From positions 682,001-746,000 of the forward strand of contig NZ_CP100351.1 in NCBI RefSeq assembly GCF_024204645.1: DNA of 64,000 nt, read 5' to 3'. The translations under genes and the position numbers were made by a program. Under the pieces are notes generated by a model. The model did not search any database. It was not told the DNA's origin and worked only from the letters and a program-made list of their open reading frames with translations. Each line of letters begins with the position of its first letter. Position 1 is the first letter of the stretch. Below are positions 42,379 through 51,563 of the stretch, piece by piece. This DNA is from Desulfomicrobium sp. ZS1 (GTDB lineage Bacteria > Desulfobacterota > Desulfovibrionia > Desulfovibrionales > Desulfomicrobiaceae).

Positions 42379-42927
42379 ATGAATACATTCATCAACAAAG
42401 TGGAGGAGGGGATTATTTCCCTCCTCCTTGCTTCCATGACGCTCCTTGTCTTCATGGAAGTGCTCATGCGGTACGGGTTCAACGTGGGTATCCACTGGGC
42501 CCAGGAATTAACCCTGCTCTTGTCGGGCTGGATGGTCATGTTCGGGGTTTCCTACGGCATCAAGGTCGGGTCGCATATCGGTGTCGACGCCTTGGCCAAG
42601 CTGTTCCCGGCGCATGTGCGCAAGGCCATCTCCATCGTGGCAATTCTGCTGTGTCTCACCTACTGCGGGCTTTTTCTGGTGGGCAGTTGGACGTATCTCG
42701 GGAAGCTCAAAAGCATAGGTATCCACCTTGAGGACATTCCTGTTCCCAAATGGATCGCCAACAGCATCCTCTTTGGCGGCATGGTCATGCTCGCCATCCG
42801 GCTTCTGGATCTTCTCTGGGCGGTCATCCGGGGCCGGCAGGAAGGTTTCAAGCTTCTGGATGAGGCCAAGGAGAGCATGTATCTGGCGCAAAAAGAGGGT
42901 ACTTCCCTGGATGGAGACGACGAATGA
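42379..42927 (+). CDS. dctQ: TRAP transporter small membrane subunit DctQ
   Basis: A 182-residue membrane protein with four predicted helices (FINKVEEGIISLLLASMTLL, MRYGFNVGIHWAQELTLLL and later segments). This matches the DctQ fold that stabilises DctM. It lies 12 bases after dctP and overlaps dctM by 4 bases. The ribosome-binding site is weak, so it is probably coupled to dctP. Confidence 0.9.
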   Translation: MNTFINKVEEGIISLLLASMTLLVFMEVLMRYGFNVGIHWAQELTLLLSGWMVMFGVSYGIKVGSHIGVDALAKLFPAHVRKAISIVAILLCLTYCGLFLVGSWTYLGKLKSIGIHLEDIPVPKWIANSILFGGMVMLAIRLLDLLWAVIRGRQEGFKLLDEAKESMYLAQKEGTSLDGDDE

Positions 42928-44321
42928 CAACTGCGGCATTATTCACCCTGCTCTTCCTCTTTATTGCCACGGGGATGCCCATCGCCATTGCGCTGGGCCT
43001 TTCGAGCATCACCACCATCCTGTTTTTCTCCAACGATTCCCTGGCATCCATTGCCCTCAAGCTGTTTGAATCGGTTTCCGAACATTACACCCTGCTGGCC
43101 ATTCCCTTCTTCATCCTGTCCTCCCAGTTTCTGTCCACAGGAGGCGTGGCCAAGCGGCTTATCAACTTCGCTCTCGACTGCATCGGGCACGTCAAGGGCG
43201 GCCTGGCCATGGCCTCGGTCCTGGCCTGCATGCTCTTTGCCGCGGTGTCCGGATCTTCGCCGGCCACGGTGGCGGCCATCGGCAGCATCGTCATTGGCGG
43301 CATGGTCCGCTCGGGCTATCCCGAGAGCTTCGCGGCCGGAGTCATCTGCAACGCCGGGACGCTGGGCATCCTCATCCCGCCGTCCATCGTCATGCTCGTG
43401 TACGCGGCGGCCACCCAGGAATCGGCGGCCCGGCTGTTCATGGCCGGTTTCATCCCCGGCATCTGCCTGGGACTGCTCCTGATGATCGCCATCTACATCG
43501 TGGCTCGCATCAAGAATTATCCGGCCCTGGCCTGGCCCGGGTTCAAGCAGGTCTTCAGGTCCGGGTTCACGGCCATGGGCGGCCTCATGCTGGTCGTCAT
43601 CGTGCTGGGCTCCATTTACGGCGGCATCTGCAGCCCTACGGAAGCCGCGGCCATTTCGGCCGTGTATGCCTACTGGATTGCCGTTTTCGTCTATCGCGAC
43701 ATGGGACCGCTTAAGGAAGTGCCCCTGCGTAAGGTGGACGAACCCCTGTCTTCGGCCCTGTTTCGCGGATTGTGGCAGACTCTCGTAGCCATCCCTAAAT
43801 CCTGGTATCATCCGGAAGTGCGGCATGTCGTGCTCGATGCGGCCAAGGTTAGCATCATGCTGCTTTTCATCATCGGCAACGCCATGCTCTTCGCCCACGT
43901 GCTGACTACGGAGCGCATCCCGCACCTCATTGCCGAGACCATCGTTGGCTGGGGCTTGCCGGCCTGGGGTTTTCTTATCGTCGTCAACATCCTGCTTCTG
44001 GTCGCCGGCAACTTCATGGAGCCTTCGGCCATCACCATGATCATGATCCCGATCCTCTTTCCCATCGCGGTCAAGCTTGGCATCGATCCCATTCATCTGG
44101 GCATCATCTGCGTGGTCAACATGGAGATCGGGCTGATCACCCCGCCCGTGGGGCTCAATCTCTTTGTCACGGCGGGCATCACCAAACGCGACCTGACCTG
44201 GGTCGTGCGCGCGGCGCTGCCGTGGCTCATGATTCTGCTCTTCTTCCTGATCCTTGTTACCTACATCCCGCAGATATCCCTGTGGCTGCCCGAGTATATC
44301 GACAAGCTCAAAGGGTATTGA
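42924..44321 (+). CDS. dctM: TRAP transporter large permease subunit DctM
   Basis: A 465-residue permease with about 12 helices. Signatures are ATGMPIAIALGLSSI, VSGSSPATVAAIG, GTLGILIPPSIVMLVYA and the C-terminal MEIGLITPPVGLNLFV. A longer loop around residues 250-300 is slightly unusual for the family. It performs sodium-coupled uptake with DctP and DctQ and ends at a terminator. Confidence 0.94.
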   Translation: MTTAALFTLLFLFIATGMPIAIALGLSSITTILFFSNDSLASIALKLFESVSEHYTLLAIPFFILSSQFLSTGGVAKRLINFALDCIGHVKGGLAMASVLACMLFAAVSGSSPATVAAIGSIVIGGMVRSGYPESFAAGVICNAGTLGILIPPSIVMLVYAAATQESAARLFMAGFIPGICLGLLLMIAIYIVARIKNYPALAWPGFKQVFRSGFTAMGGLMLVVIVLGSIYGGICSPTEAAAISAVYAYWIAVFVYRDMGPLKEVPLRKVDEPLSSALFRGLWQTLVAIPKSWYHPEVRHVVLDAAKVSIMLLFIIGNAMLFAHVLTTERIPHLIAETIVGWGLPAWGFLIVVNILLLVAGNFMEPSAITMIMIPILFPIAVKLGIDPIHLGIICVVNMEIGLITPPVGLNLFVTAGITKRDLTWVVRAALPWLMILLFFLILVTYIPQISLWLPEYIDKLKGY

Positions 44322-44349
44322 CGGATTTGGTGCGCAAAACTGCATTGCA

Positions 44350-44379
44350 ACCGGGCTTCGCGAGAGGCCCGGTTTTTTT
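44350..44379 (+). terminator. Rho-independent terminator after dctM
   Basis: ACCGGGC and GCCCGGT form a stem around a loop of about 10 bases, followed by six T residues. Confidence 0.93.
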
Positions 44380-44402
44380 ATATGTTTCTACCTGAGTGAG
44401 GA

Positions 44403-44870
44403 TTATGAATCAGATTTGTCAGGTGGCGTCGAATCATGCGGCCTGCGCAGCTTTTTCTGGCAGGCAGGGCAGATGCCTTCAAGGCGGATATCGACATGGC
44501 GGATGTCGAGGGAGAGCTCGTCCAGGGCCTCGCGGTCCAGCGGCAGGTGCGGGACTTTTAGGCAAAGGTAGCAGTCGCAGTGGGTGCAGTGGAAGTGCGG
44601 GTGCTCGTCTTCATGGTCGCTTCGCAGGCAGAAGCGCTGGGATTTCTCGCCAAGCCCAAGCCGGTTCAAGACTTCGTGTTCCACCAGCAGATCCAGAATG
44701 CGGTACACCGTGACCCGGTTGATGTCCTTTTTGGCGCTGACCTTTTCCAGAACATCCTGAGCGCTGGACGGGTGCGCCATGTTGCCTACGGCCATAAGCA
44801 CCTGCACGCGGTGCTCGGTGATTTCGAGTCCGGCCTCTTTGAGCCGGCCAAGGGCCGCCTTTTCAGTCAT
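44403..44870 (-). CDS. zur: Fur-family zinc-uptake regulator (Zur-like)
   Basis: A 155-residue Fur-family repressor. A winged helix occupies the N-terminus (HPSSAQDVLEKVSAKKDINRVTVYRILDLL). The metal-binding region is DHEDEHPHFHCTHCDCYLC, with a structural CPAC near the end. It is cotranscribed with znuABC, and paired operators lie before znuA, so Zur is the best reading over Fur or PerR. ATG 44870 has GAGGG five bases upstream; ATG 44882 overlaps the znuB stop and is possible. Confidence 0.85.
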   Translation of the reverse strand: MTEKAALGRLKEAGLEITEHRVQVLMAVGNMAHPSSAQDVLEKVSAKKDINRVTVYRILDLLVEHEVLNRLGLGEKSQRFCLRSDHEDEHPHFHCTHCDCYLCLKVPHLPLDREALDELSLDIRHVDIRLEGICPACQKKLRRPHDSTPPDKSDS

Positions 44871-44878
44871 GCGCGCCC

Positions 44879-45688
44879 TCATGTCCGCCGCCGTAGGGAT
44901 TTGAAACCCCAGGCCAGAACGTATCCGGTCGTGGCCACCGCGATGATGGACGCTCCTGAGGTCAGATCCAGCTGATAGGAGAGCGTAAGCCCGCAGAGAC
45001 AGAAGAACAGGCTCGCCAGGGTCGCAAGGGCCATGGTCTTCCAGAGGGAATCGGTGAAGAGTTCGGCGAGCATGGGCGGAATGGTCAAGAGCGCGATGAC
45101 CAGAATGAGGCCTGCGATCTGAATGACCATGACAACGGTCACGGCGGTCATGACCTGCATCAGCACATAGAGCAGACGCACGGGAACGCCCGTTGATCGT
45201 GCGAATTCCATGTCGAAGGACAAGGACAGAAAGTCTTTGTACCAGAACAGAACCATGGCCAGGATGAAGGCATCGAGCAGCAGCATGAGCCAGATGTCGC
45301 TTCTGGGAACTGCCAGGAGGCTGCCGAAGAGGTAGCTCATCAGATCGACGTTGTAGCCCGGAGTCAGGTCCAAGAGGATGATTCCAAAGGCCATGCCCGC
45401 TGCCCACATGATGCCGATGATGCCGTCGCTGCGTTCGCTGTGGCCAAAAGAGGCCAGGGCCATGATCAGAGCGGCCAGGACTGTGAAGCCCACGGCGCAG
45501 GGCAGCACCGGGAGACCCAGGAAAAAGGCCAAGCCTACTCCTCCGTAGGCTGTGTGCGCCACGCCTCCGGCCATGAAGACTTGCCGGTTGACGACCACCA
45601 GCGAGCCGATGACGCCGCAGGCCAGGCTTGCCAACAGGCCCGCGAGCAGGGCGTTCTGCATGAATTCCATGCCGAGGATAGAGCTCAT
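44879..45688 (-). CDS. znuB: Zinc ABC transporter permease ZnuB
   Basis: A 269-residue ABC-3 family permease with about eight helices (MQNALLAGLLASLACGVIGS, FMAGGVAHTAYGGVGLAFFL and IQIAGLILVIALLTIPPMLA). It forms the channel for zinc, or possibly manganese, imported by ZnuA and powered by ZnuC. It overlaps the znuC gene by 4 bases. Confidence 0.92.
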   Translation of the reverse strand: MSSILGMEFMQNALLAGLLASLACGVIGSLVVVNRQVFMAGGVAHTAYGGVGLAFFLGLPVLPCAVGFTVLAALIMALASFGHSERSDGIIGIMWAAGMAFGIILLDLTPGYNVDLMSYLFGSLLAVPRSDIWLMLLLDAFILAMVLFWYKDFLSLSFDMEFARSTGVPVRLLYVLMQVMTAVTVVMVIQIAGLILVIALLTIPPMLAELFTDSLWKTMALATLASLFFCLCGLTLSYQLDLTSGASIIAVATTGYVLAWGFKSLRRRT

Positions 45689-46569
45689 ACGGAACTCCTT
45701 GGCCCAGCCTGGCCGAAGATGGAGGACACGCCCTTGATGTATTCGTCCAGGGGGCAGGATGCGTCGTGCGTGCCGTAGATGAGTTCGAGCATGGCGGGGG
45801 TCAGCTCCCGGCTCCTGTTCTGGATGAGTTTACGGTTAACCACGGCCACGTTTGAGATGCGCGTGGAGGCGGAGATAAGGTCGTGGCTGACCATGACGAT
45901 GGTGATGGAGGAACTCAGCGCCGAGAGCAGGTCGAAAAGGCAGACCTTGCCCTGGGGGTCGATGTTGGAAGTGGGCTCGTCAAAGAGCAGCAGCGCCGGG
46001 TCCGAGACCAGGGCCCGGGCCACCAGGACACGCTGTTTCTGCCCGCCGGAGAGAGCGTCGAAGCGGCGCGTGGCCAGATCAGCCATGTCCACCATGCGCA
46101 GGGTCTCCATTGCTTTTGCCTTGTCCTGGGCGTGGTAGCCGGGCCAGCGCCCAAGCGAGAGCAACCCGCCCTGGCGGCGCAGTCCCAGCAGGACCACCTC
46201 GTGCACCGTGACCGGAAAACTTGGCTGGATAAGCGCGTGTTGCGGCACATAGCCCACAGCGGGTCGCACGGAGAGCGGATTGGCCCCGAGCACGCGCACT
46301 GTGCCGGATTTGGGCGCGAGTAGCCCGAGGATAAGTTTGACCAAGGTGGTCTTGCCCCCGCCGTTGGGACCGATGACGGCCATGAAGTCGCCGTTTGTGA
46401 TCTTCAGATTGACATTCGAGAGCACTTCCCGATCGTCGTAGGCGAAGCTGACGCCCTGAAGCTCAATGACCGGAACCCCGGTGCCGGGCAAGGGTTTGAA
46501 ATGCGGCCCCGGGATGAGCGGATAGCCGTGTCCGGAGCAGGTGGGGCAGGAATGGTCGTGGGCGTGCAT
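45685..46569 (-). CDS. znuC: Zinc ABC transporter ATPase ZnuC with N-terminal His/Cys tail
   Basis: A 294-residue ATPase. Walker A is GPNGGGKTT, the signature is LSGGQKQRVLVARAL and Walker B is LLLFDEPTSNIDP. The first 35 residues form an extra tail beginning MHAHDHSCPTCSGHG, with a HAHDH plus CxxC arrangement that could bind zinc; this is not standard in ZnuC. ATG 46569 has AGGA at a good distance; the open frame continues upstream without a better site. Confidence 0.9.
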   Translation of the reverse strand: MHAHDHSCPTCSGHGYPLIPGPHFKPLPGTGVPVIELQGVSFAYDDREVLSNVNLKITNGDFMAVIGPNGGGKTTLVKLILGLLAPKSGTVRVLGANPLSVRPAVGYVPQHALIQPSFPVTVHEVVLLGLRRQGGLLSLGRWPGYHAQDKAKAMETLRMVDMADLATRRFDALSGGQKQRVLVARALVSDPALLLFDEPTSNIDPQGKVCLFDLLSALSSSITIVMVSHDLISASTRISNVAVVNRKLIQNRSRELTPAMLELIYGTHDASCPLDEYIKGVSSIFGQAGPRSSV

Positions 46570-46634
46570 GCGGGTCCTGGTTTGTGTTGAAGAGGGCCGG
46601 GCTTTACGGCTGCCCGACGTCATGGTCGTTTTCT

Positions 46635-47567
46635 TTATTCCAGGGCGCCGGCAAAGGCGTGGGCCGCGCTGCGCAGATTTTCGGCCCAATCCGCGGCCAG
46701 GGGGTCAAGGCGCACAATCGTGGCTCCGATCTGCTTGGCGATGACGGCGGCGCTTTTCTGCGAAAACTGGGGCTGAACGAAAACAACCCGCGCCCCCGAT
46801 TTCTTGCCGGTGGCGATGATCCGCGCCAGATCCTTGGGGCTTGGTTCCTTGCCGTCCACCTCGATGGACCTTTGGGTCAGACCGTAGGCTTTGGCAAAAT
46901 AGCCCCAGGAAGGATGGAAGACAAGAAACGTGCGCTTTTCCTGCGGCAACGGCTGCAGAATGGAACGGATTTCCCGGTCCAGTGCGTCCAGTTCCTTTTC
47001 AAAGGCGCGAGCATTGGCGGCGTAGAGGTCCGCCCGTTCAGGGTCGACAGCGGAGAGGCCGTCGCGGATGCTGGCCACCTGAACCTTGACCAGCGCCGGA
47101 TCGAGCCAGATGTGCGGGTCCAGCGTGCCTTGATCCTGGCCGTCGTGATCATGGTTCCGGGTTTCATGGGCATCGCGCGCCTTACCTTCGTGTTCGTCCC
47201 CGGCGTGCCCTTCGTCATGTTGATGCTCTTCGCCCATGGGAATCTTGGCGATGCCCTTGGCCGTGTGCACGACGGTCATGCCCGGGCTTGCGCTCGTGAT
47301 CCGCTCAAGCCAGGTCTGATCGAAGCTGTCTCCGATGGTGAAATAGATGCTTGCCGTGGCCAGTTCGGCCATCTGTCTGGGACGTGGTTCATAAGCGTGG
47401 GGATTGGCCCCGGGCTCGACCATGACCGAAACGGGAACCTCGCCGCCGCTGACCTTGTCGACGAAGTATTTTTGCGGGGTGATGGTCACGAAGGCGAGCG
47501 GCCCGGCCTGAGCCGAGGCTGAGATCAAGCTCAAGAACAGTGTGAACAGGCAAAGAATTTTTCTCAT
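46635..47567 (-). CDS. znuA: Zinc ABC transporter periplasmic binding protein ZnuA
   Basis: A 310-residue cluster A-I binding protein. The signal peptide ends near ISASAQAG. Metal ligands are in GANPHAYEP, DPHIWLDP and FHPSWGYF. A His/Asp-rich loop (EEHQHDEGHAGDEHEG, and HETRNHDHDG) sits between the first two, as in zinc-specific family members. ATG 47567 has GGAGGAAAA directly upstream. It is the first gene of znuA-znuC-znuB-zur. Confidence 0.94.
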   Translation of the reverse strand: MRKILCLFTLFLSLISASAQAGPLAFVTITPQKYFVDKVSGGEVPVSVMVEPGANPHAYEPRPRQMAELATASIYFTIGDSFDQTWLERITSASPGMTVVHTAKGIAKIPMGEEHQHDEGHAGDEHEGKARDAHETRNHDHDGQDQGTLDPHIWLDPALVKVQVASIRDGLSAVDPERADLYAANARAFEKELDALDREIRSILQPLPQEKRTFLVFHPSWGYFAKAYGLTQRSIEVDGKEPSPKDLARIIATGKKSGARVVFVQPQFSQKSAAVIAKQIGATIVRLDPLAADWAENLRSAAHAFAGALE

Positions 47568-47597
47568 TTTTCCTCCATGCTTTGGGAGGGACATCTA

Positions 47598-47642
47598 TGC
47601 AACAGGATTGCACGAAGTCAAGGACCATGCAACAAGGTTGCG
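47598..47642. promoter_or_regulatory. Two tandem candidate Zur boxes before znuA
   Basis: TGCAACAGGATTGCA (47598-47612) and TGCAACAAGGTTGCG (47628-47642) are near-identical inverted repeats (TGCAA-N5-TTGCA). They are spaced 30 bp start to start, about three helical turns. They lie in the divergent promoter region of znuA and the nitroreductase gene. The link to the Zur-like regulator of the same operon is inference. Confidence 0.65.
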
Positions 47643-47721
47643 CGCTGTGGCCGCACTTGTGCATCCACCGATCACGCCGTAGGAGGGAAAGTGATCGCCG
47701 ACCATGACTTTTGGAGGAAGC

Positions 47722-48561
47722 ATGCTTGATTTTATCATCGATGAAACCCGCTGCATACAGTGCGGAGAATGCGCGGCCGACTGCCCAGTGTCGATCATAG
47801 ACATGGATGGCGGCTTGCCGCGTATACCCGAGCACCGGGAGTCATATTGCATAGGTTGCCAGCACTGTCTGGCCGTTTGTCCCACAGCGGCCCTTTCCAT
47901 TTTGGGCAAGGACCCGGATCAGAGCGCCCGGATTCTGCCGCCATCCCCTGACGCGCTGGAAAATCTGATCAAGAGCCGCCGGTCCGTGCGCCGTTTCAGC
48001 CCTGAGTGTGTTGACGGGAAGGTCCTGGACCGGCTTATGGATGTGGTCGCGCATGCGCCTACCGGCAAGAATCAGCGCAGCCTTCGCTTCACCCTGGTCG
48101 ATGACCGGGATGTGATGGAGGAAATCCGCGTCCGGACCATGGAAGGCATCCGCAAGGCCGTAACCGATGACAGCCTGCCCGAGGGCATGGAATTCTTCGC
48201 CAAGATGGTCGCCCCTTACGATCAGGGCCGGGACATCATCTACCGCAAGGCCCCGCACATGATCATCGCCTCCGCGCCCAGGGACTCGGCCGCTCCGGAT
48301 GCGGATCCGTTCATCGCCCTGTCCTATTTCGAGCTCATGGCCCACAGTCTGGGTCTGGGCACGGTCTGGTGCGGCTTTGCGCGCTGGGCCCTGCAGAGCG
48401 TGGTTCCGGAGCTGGGCCGTCGCCTTGGCATCCCGAGCGATCATCGCTCCATGTACGCCATGATGTTCGGCTATCCGGCTGTTCAGTACGCCCGGACCGT
48501 GCAACGCGACGCCTCGGGCGTGTACAGAGTCTGCCTGGCAGATCTGGAGGGCGGACGGTGA
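47722..48561 (+). CDS. Ferredoxin-domain nitroreductase family protein
   Basis: A 279-residue fusion. An N-terminal 2x[4Fe-4S] ferredoxin domain (CIQCGECAADCPVS and CIGCQHCLAVCPTAA) is followed by an FMN-dependent nitroreductase domain (LIKSRRSVRRFSPECVDG, APTGKNQRSLRF, and YPAVQY). Such fusions reduce unknown substrates with ferredoxin electrons. ATG 47722 has GGAGG seven bases upstream. It is divergent from znuA and overlaps the next gene by 4 bases. Confidence 0.88.
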   Translation: MLDFIIDETRCIQCGECAADCPVSIIDMDGGLPRIPEHRESYCIGCQHCLAVCPTAALSILGKDPDQSARILPPSPDALENLIKSRRSVRRFSPECVDGKVLDRLMDVVAHAPTGKNQRSLRFTLVDDRDVMEEIRVRTMEGIRKAVTDDSLPEGMEFFAKMVAPYDQGRDIIYRKAPHMIIASAPRDSAAPDADPFIALSYFELMAHSLGLGTVWCGFARWALQSVVPELGRRLGIPSDHRSMYAMMFGYPAVQYARTVQRDASGVYRVCLADLEGGR

Positions 48562-50357
48562 AGAAGCATATTCTGAACGTTCTGGGTGAGCGGGTGGTAG
48601 TGGCCGACGGGGCCATGGGCTCGCTGCTGTTTGATCGCGGCGTGGACAGTTCGTCCTGTTACGACGCCTTGAACCTGACCGAGCCGGCCCTGGTGCAGTC
48701 CATCCACAAGGCCTATGCGGACGCTGGCGCGGAGATCATCGAGACCAACACTTTCGGAGCCAACAGGGTCAAGCTCGGGCGTTTCGAGCTGGCGCACACG
48801 ACCCGTGAGATCAACCTGCGCGGCGCGGAACTGGCGCGCGGCGAAGCCGGGGCAGAGCGATGGGTGGCCGGAGCCATGGGCCCCTTGGGCCGCATGGGTC
48901 TGGATGCGGTCAGCCAGGAGGAAATGGAGGATGTTTTCAGCCAGCAGGCCCTGGCGTTGGTGGAAGGGGGCGTTGATTTCATCATGCTTGAGACCTTTGC
49001 CAGCCTGTCCCTCCTTTTGACCGCCCTGCGCGGGGTCAAGGCCTGCGTTTCCGTGCCCGTGGCCGCGCAGATGGTCTTCACCCAGCGCGGTCGGACCCAT
49101 TCCGGACACACGGCCCGTGAATGTTTCGATGCCCTGATCCGGGCCGGAGCCGATGTGGTGGGGCTCAACTGCGGAATCGGACCCAAGAATGCCCTGGAGG
49201 TGGTGCAGGGACTGGGCCCCGTGACTGTTCCGCTCTCGGTGCTCCCTAACGCGGGATTTCCGGAGTCCTCGGGCGATCGGCTTATCTACGCCTCCTCGCC
49301 CGAGTATTTCGCCCGCCGCACGGCGGCCTGCGCGACCTATGGCGCGCGCCTTCTGGGTGGTTGCTGCGGCACCGCGCCGGAGCACATCGCGGCCCTGGTG
49401 CGCGCCCTGGACGCGGGTTCGCCGGAGGCGCGGATCATTTCCGTGTCGCCGGATGAGATCAAAACGCAGACGGCGGCGCCGACGCGCCTGTCCCGCCGTC
49501 TGGGTGAGGGCAAGGTCATCCTGGTGGAGCTCGACCCGCCCAAGCATCTGGATGTGGAGCCGGTCCTGGTGGCGGCCGAGGCCTTGAGCGCCGCGGGCGT
49601 GGACGCCATCACCATCGCCGAGAATCCGCTGGCCGTGCCGCGCTTGTCCAATATCGTGCTGGCCGGCATGGTCCGGGCCAGGACCGGGGTGGAAGTGGTG
49701 GTGCACATGACGGGCCGCGACCGCAACCTGGTCGGCATGCAATCGACCATCATGGGGCTGGCCGCTTCAAAGCTGCACAACGTATTGGCCGTGACCGGTG
49801 ACCCGCCCTCGGCCGGAAGCGCGGAGCGGGTTTCGGGCGTGTACGACCTGCGCTCTCTGGAGCTCATGGAACTCCTGGCCGGGTTCAATCAGGGACGCAA
49901 CCACTACGGCGACTCCATGCGCCTGCCCGTCAATTTCTGCATTGGCGGCGCCTTCAACCCCAACACCCGCAACATGGCCCTGCAGGTCGGGCGCATGGAA
50001 AAAAAGATGGCGGCCGGTGCGAGCTATTTCCTGACCCAGCCCGTCTATTCGAGGGCGCGCGTGGACGAGATCCTGGCCGCCACGGCGCATATAAAAGCGC
50101 CCATCGTGCTCGGCATCATGCCGCTGGCCAGCAGCCGCAACGCGGAGTTTTTGCACAACGAGTTTCCAGGTATCGAGATCCCGCTTGAAACCCGCGAGCG
50201 CATGGCCCGCGCCGGAGACCACGGTCAGGATGAGGGCGTCGGGATTGCCTGGGAACTTCTTGAATATGCCTGGCCCTATTTCGCCGGGGTCTACATCATC
50301 CCGCCCTTCAATCGCCACTCCATGGCCCTTGAACTGATGCGCCGCCTCGGGCGCTAA
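48558..50357 (+). CDS. Bifunctional homocysteine S-methyltransferase / 5,10-methylenetetrahydrofolate reductase
   Basis: A 599-residue fusion. Residues 1-300 are a homocysteine methyltransferase domain with zinc cysteines in GLNCG and LLGGCCGTAPEH. Residues 320-599 are an MTHFR domain (ILVELDPPKHLDVEP, and LTQPVYSRARVDEI). This is the YitJ-like architecture, linking the one-carbon pool to methionine synthesis. GTG 48558 is used because GGAGG precedes it and the region upstream codes for the nitroreductase. It ends at a terminator. Confidence 0.9.
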   Translation: MKKHILNVLGERVVVADGAMGSLLFDRGVDSSSCYDALNLTEPALVQSIHKAYADAGAEIIETNTFGANRVKLGRFELAHTTREINLRGAELARGEAGAERWVAGAMGPLGRMGLDAVSQEEMEDVFSQQALALVEGGVDFIMLETFASLSLLLTALRGVKACVSVPVAAQMVFTQRGRTHSGHTARECFDALIRAGADVVGLNCGIGPKNALEVVQGLGPVTVPLSVLPNAGFPESSGDRLIYASSPEYFARRTAACATYGARLLGGCCGTAPEHIAALVRALDAGSPEARIISVSPDEIKTQTAAPTRLSRRLGEGKVILVELDPPKHLDVEPVLVAAEALSAAGVDAITIAENPLAVPRLSNIVLAGMVRARTGVEVVVHMTGRDRNLVGMQSTIMGLAASKLHNVLAVTGDPPSAGSAERVSGVYDLRSLELMELLAGFNQGRNHYGDSMRLPVNFCIGGAFNPNTRNMALQVGRMEKKMAAGASYFLTQPVYSRARVDEILAATAHIKAPIVLGIMPLASSRNAEFLHNEFPGIEIPLETRERMARAGDHGQDEGVGIAWELLEYAWPYFAGVYIIPPFNRHSMALELMRRLGR

Positions 50358-50360
50358 GAA

Positions 50361-50395
50361 AAAAACGGCAGGGAGGCTTCCCCGCCGTTTTTTTC
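50361..50395. terminator. Bidirectional rho-independent terminator
   Basis: AAACGGC and GCCGTTT flank an inner GGGA/TCCC pairing, with A-runs before and T-runs after, so it can end both converging genes. Confidence 0.88.
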
Positions 50396-50414
50396 GTAGT
50401 TTCAGGGAGCTGTC

Positions 50415-51563
50415 TTAGCCTTGGGCGTTGTTGGCGCTGACATAGCGGTCCATGACCCATCCGCGCAGATCGTCTCCCTCCACTTCTACGTAGAGCCATC
50501 CAGGCGCGCTGCCGAGTACGCGCAGGGTCGAGTAGCGGGCGACCTGGGCGATGACTTCCTCGCTTGCTTCCGGGCCGTAGCGGACGTTCAGCAGGTCGAT
50601 GATGACCTCCACCCGGTCCGGACGGTTTGCGGCGTGGCTGCGGATCGGCTCCACGACCTGATAGCCCATGGGCACCCGGCGGTAATAGACGTCACCAAAG
50701 ACATGGTAGGTGATGCCGGCCGAGAGGACCATGCGGCTGCCCAGCGGAATGTTCAGTACGATCAGCCCCAGCGGCGGGCGCACCAGGATGAAGCCACTGT
50801 TCCAGGGGCGGTAGAACCTGCCGGAATAATAATGATATCTGTCCCGGCCATGCATGACGACCGCATGGCGCGAAGGGATCTTGTGGACCACGTGTTTGAC
50901 GACTGCGGGCCGGTGGTGCGGGCCGTTGTCGTGGCGCACCTGCGGGGAGTGCCTGCGACTGTCTCCGCCTGTCCTGTAATCCTTGCGGTAATCGACCTGC
51001 GGCCGCCTCACATCGCGGCGGCCATCGTGCCTGTCTGCGTCGCGGCTCAAAACAAGGCTGTTGTGCACGGAGCTTTTCTGCCGGGGCTGCACGACATGAT
51101 CAGCGCGACGGTCTTTGTTTCGGCGTTGTACGGAAGAGTCGTGCTTGGCCCGTTCAGGCTTCGGGTCCAGGCGCAGGAGCTCGGCCGGAGGCGTCACCGT
51201 GCCAAGGTCTTTGGATGTCGGAATCCGGCCCAGTGAGCCAGGTCTGTCATTGACAGCGCGCTGCGCGGCCGAAGGCGCTTTGGGCCGGGTCTGGTCCTGA
51301 TGGTCGATTTTTTCTTTTCTGCGCTGTGAATGCTCCTTATTTTTCCGGCCTTGCCTGTCATGGTCGCCGGCATCTTTGGTGGCCTCTATGCCGGGGCGGC
51401 TCTGACCATACGCGCGGGAACCCTTTTTCCGGATTTCCTGTTCGGCAGGGTGCTGCGATTCCCGGGGCAATCCCTGCGCGCCCTGGACCGGCACGGCGAG
51501 AAAATGAAGGCAGAGCAGGGTCATAAGGAGCGGCAGTCGTGTATTTTTGAATAAGGCGTTCAT
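50415..51563 (-). CDS. Secreted SH3-like / DUF6515-type protein with His/Arg-rich spacer
   Basis: A 382-residue exported protein. The signal peptide is near LLCLHFLAVPVQG. A long low-complexity region rich in Arg, Lys, His and Asp runs to about residue 240. A DUF6515-like segment follows (YYSGRFYRPWNSGFILVRPP), then a C-terminal bacterial SH3-like domain (VIIDLLNVRYGPEASEEVI, and GWVMDRY). SH3 domains usually bind the cell wall. Function unknown. ATG 51563 has AGGAGG upstream. Confidence 0.78.
   Translation of the reverse strand: MNALFKNTRLPLLMTLLCLHFLAVPVQGAQGLPRESQHPAEQEIRKKGSRAYGQSRPGIEATKDAGDHDRQGRKNKEHSQRRKEKIDHQDQTRPKAPSAAQRAVNDRPGSLGRIPTSKDLGTVTPPAELLRLDPKPERAKHDSSVQRRNKDRRADHVVQPRQKSSVHNSLVLSRDADRHDGRRDVRRPQVDYRKDYRTGGDSRRHSPQVRHDNGPHHRPAVVKHVVHKIPSRHAVVMHGRDRYHYYSGRFYRPWNSGFILVRPPLGLIVLNIPLGSRMVLSAGITYHVFGDVYYRRVPMGYQVVEPIRSHAANRPDRVEVIIDLLNVRYGPEASEEVIAQVARYSTLRVLGSAPGWLYVEVEGDDLRGWVMDRYVSANNAQG

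Noticed and set aside
44871-45407. Long N-terminal extension of the Zur-like frame
   Set aside because: It is the out-of-frame shadow of znuB; the Fur domain starts after 44870.
48369-48557. Upstream extension of the methyltransferase/MTHFR fusion
   Set aside because: It overlaps the nitroreductase coding region and has no ribosome-binding site; the GTG at 48558 fits the family start.
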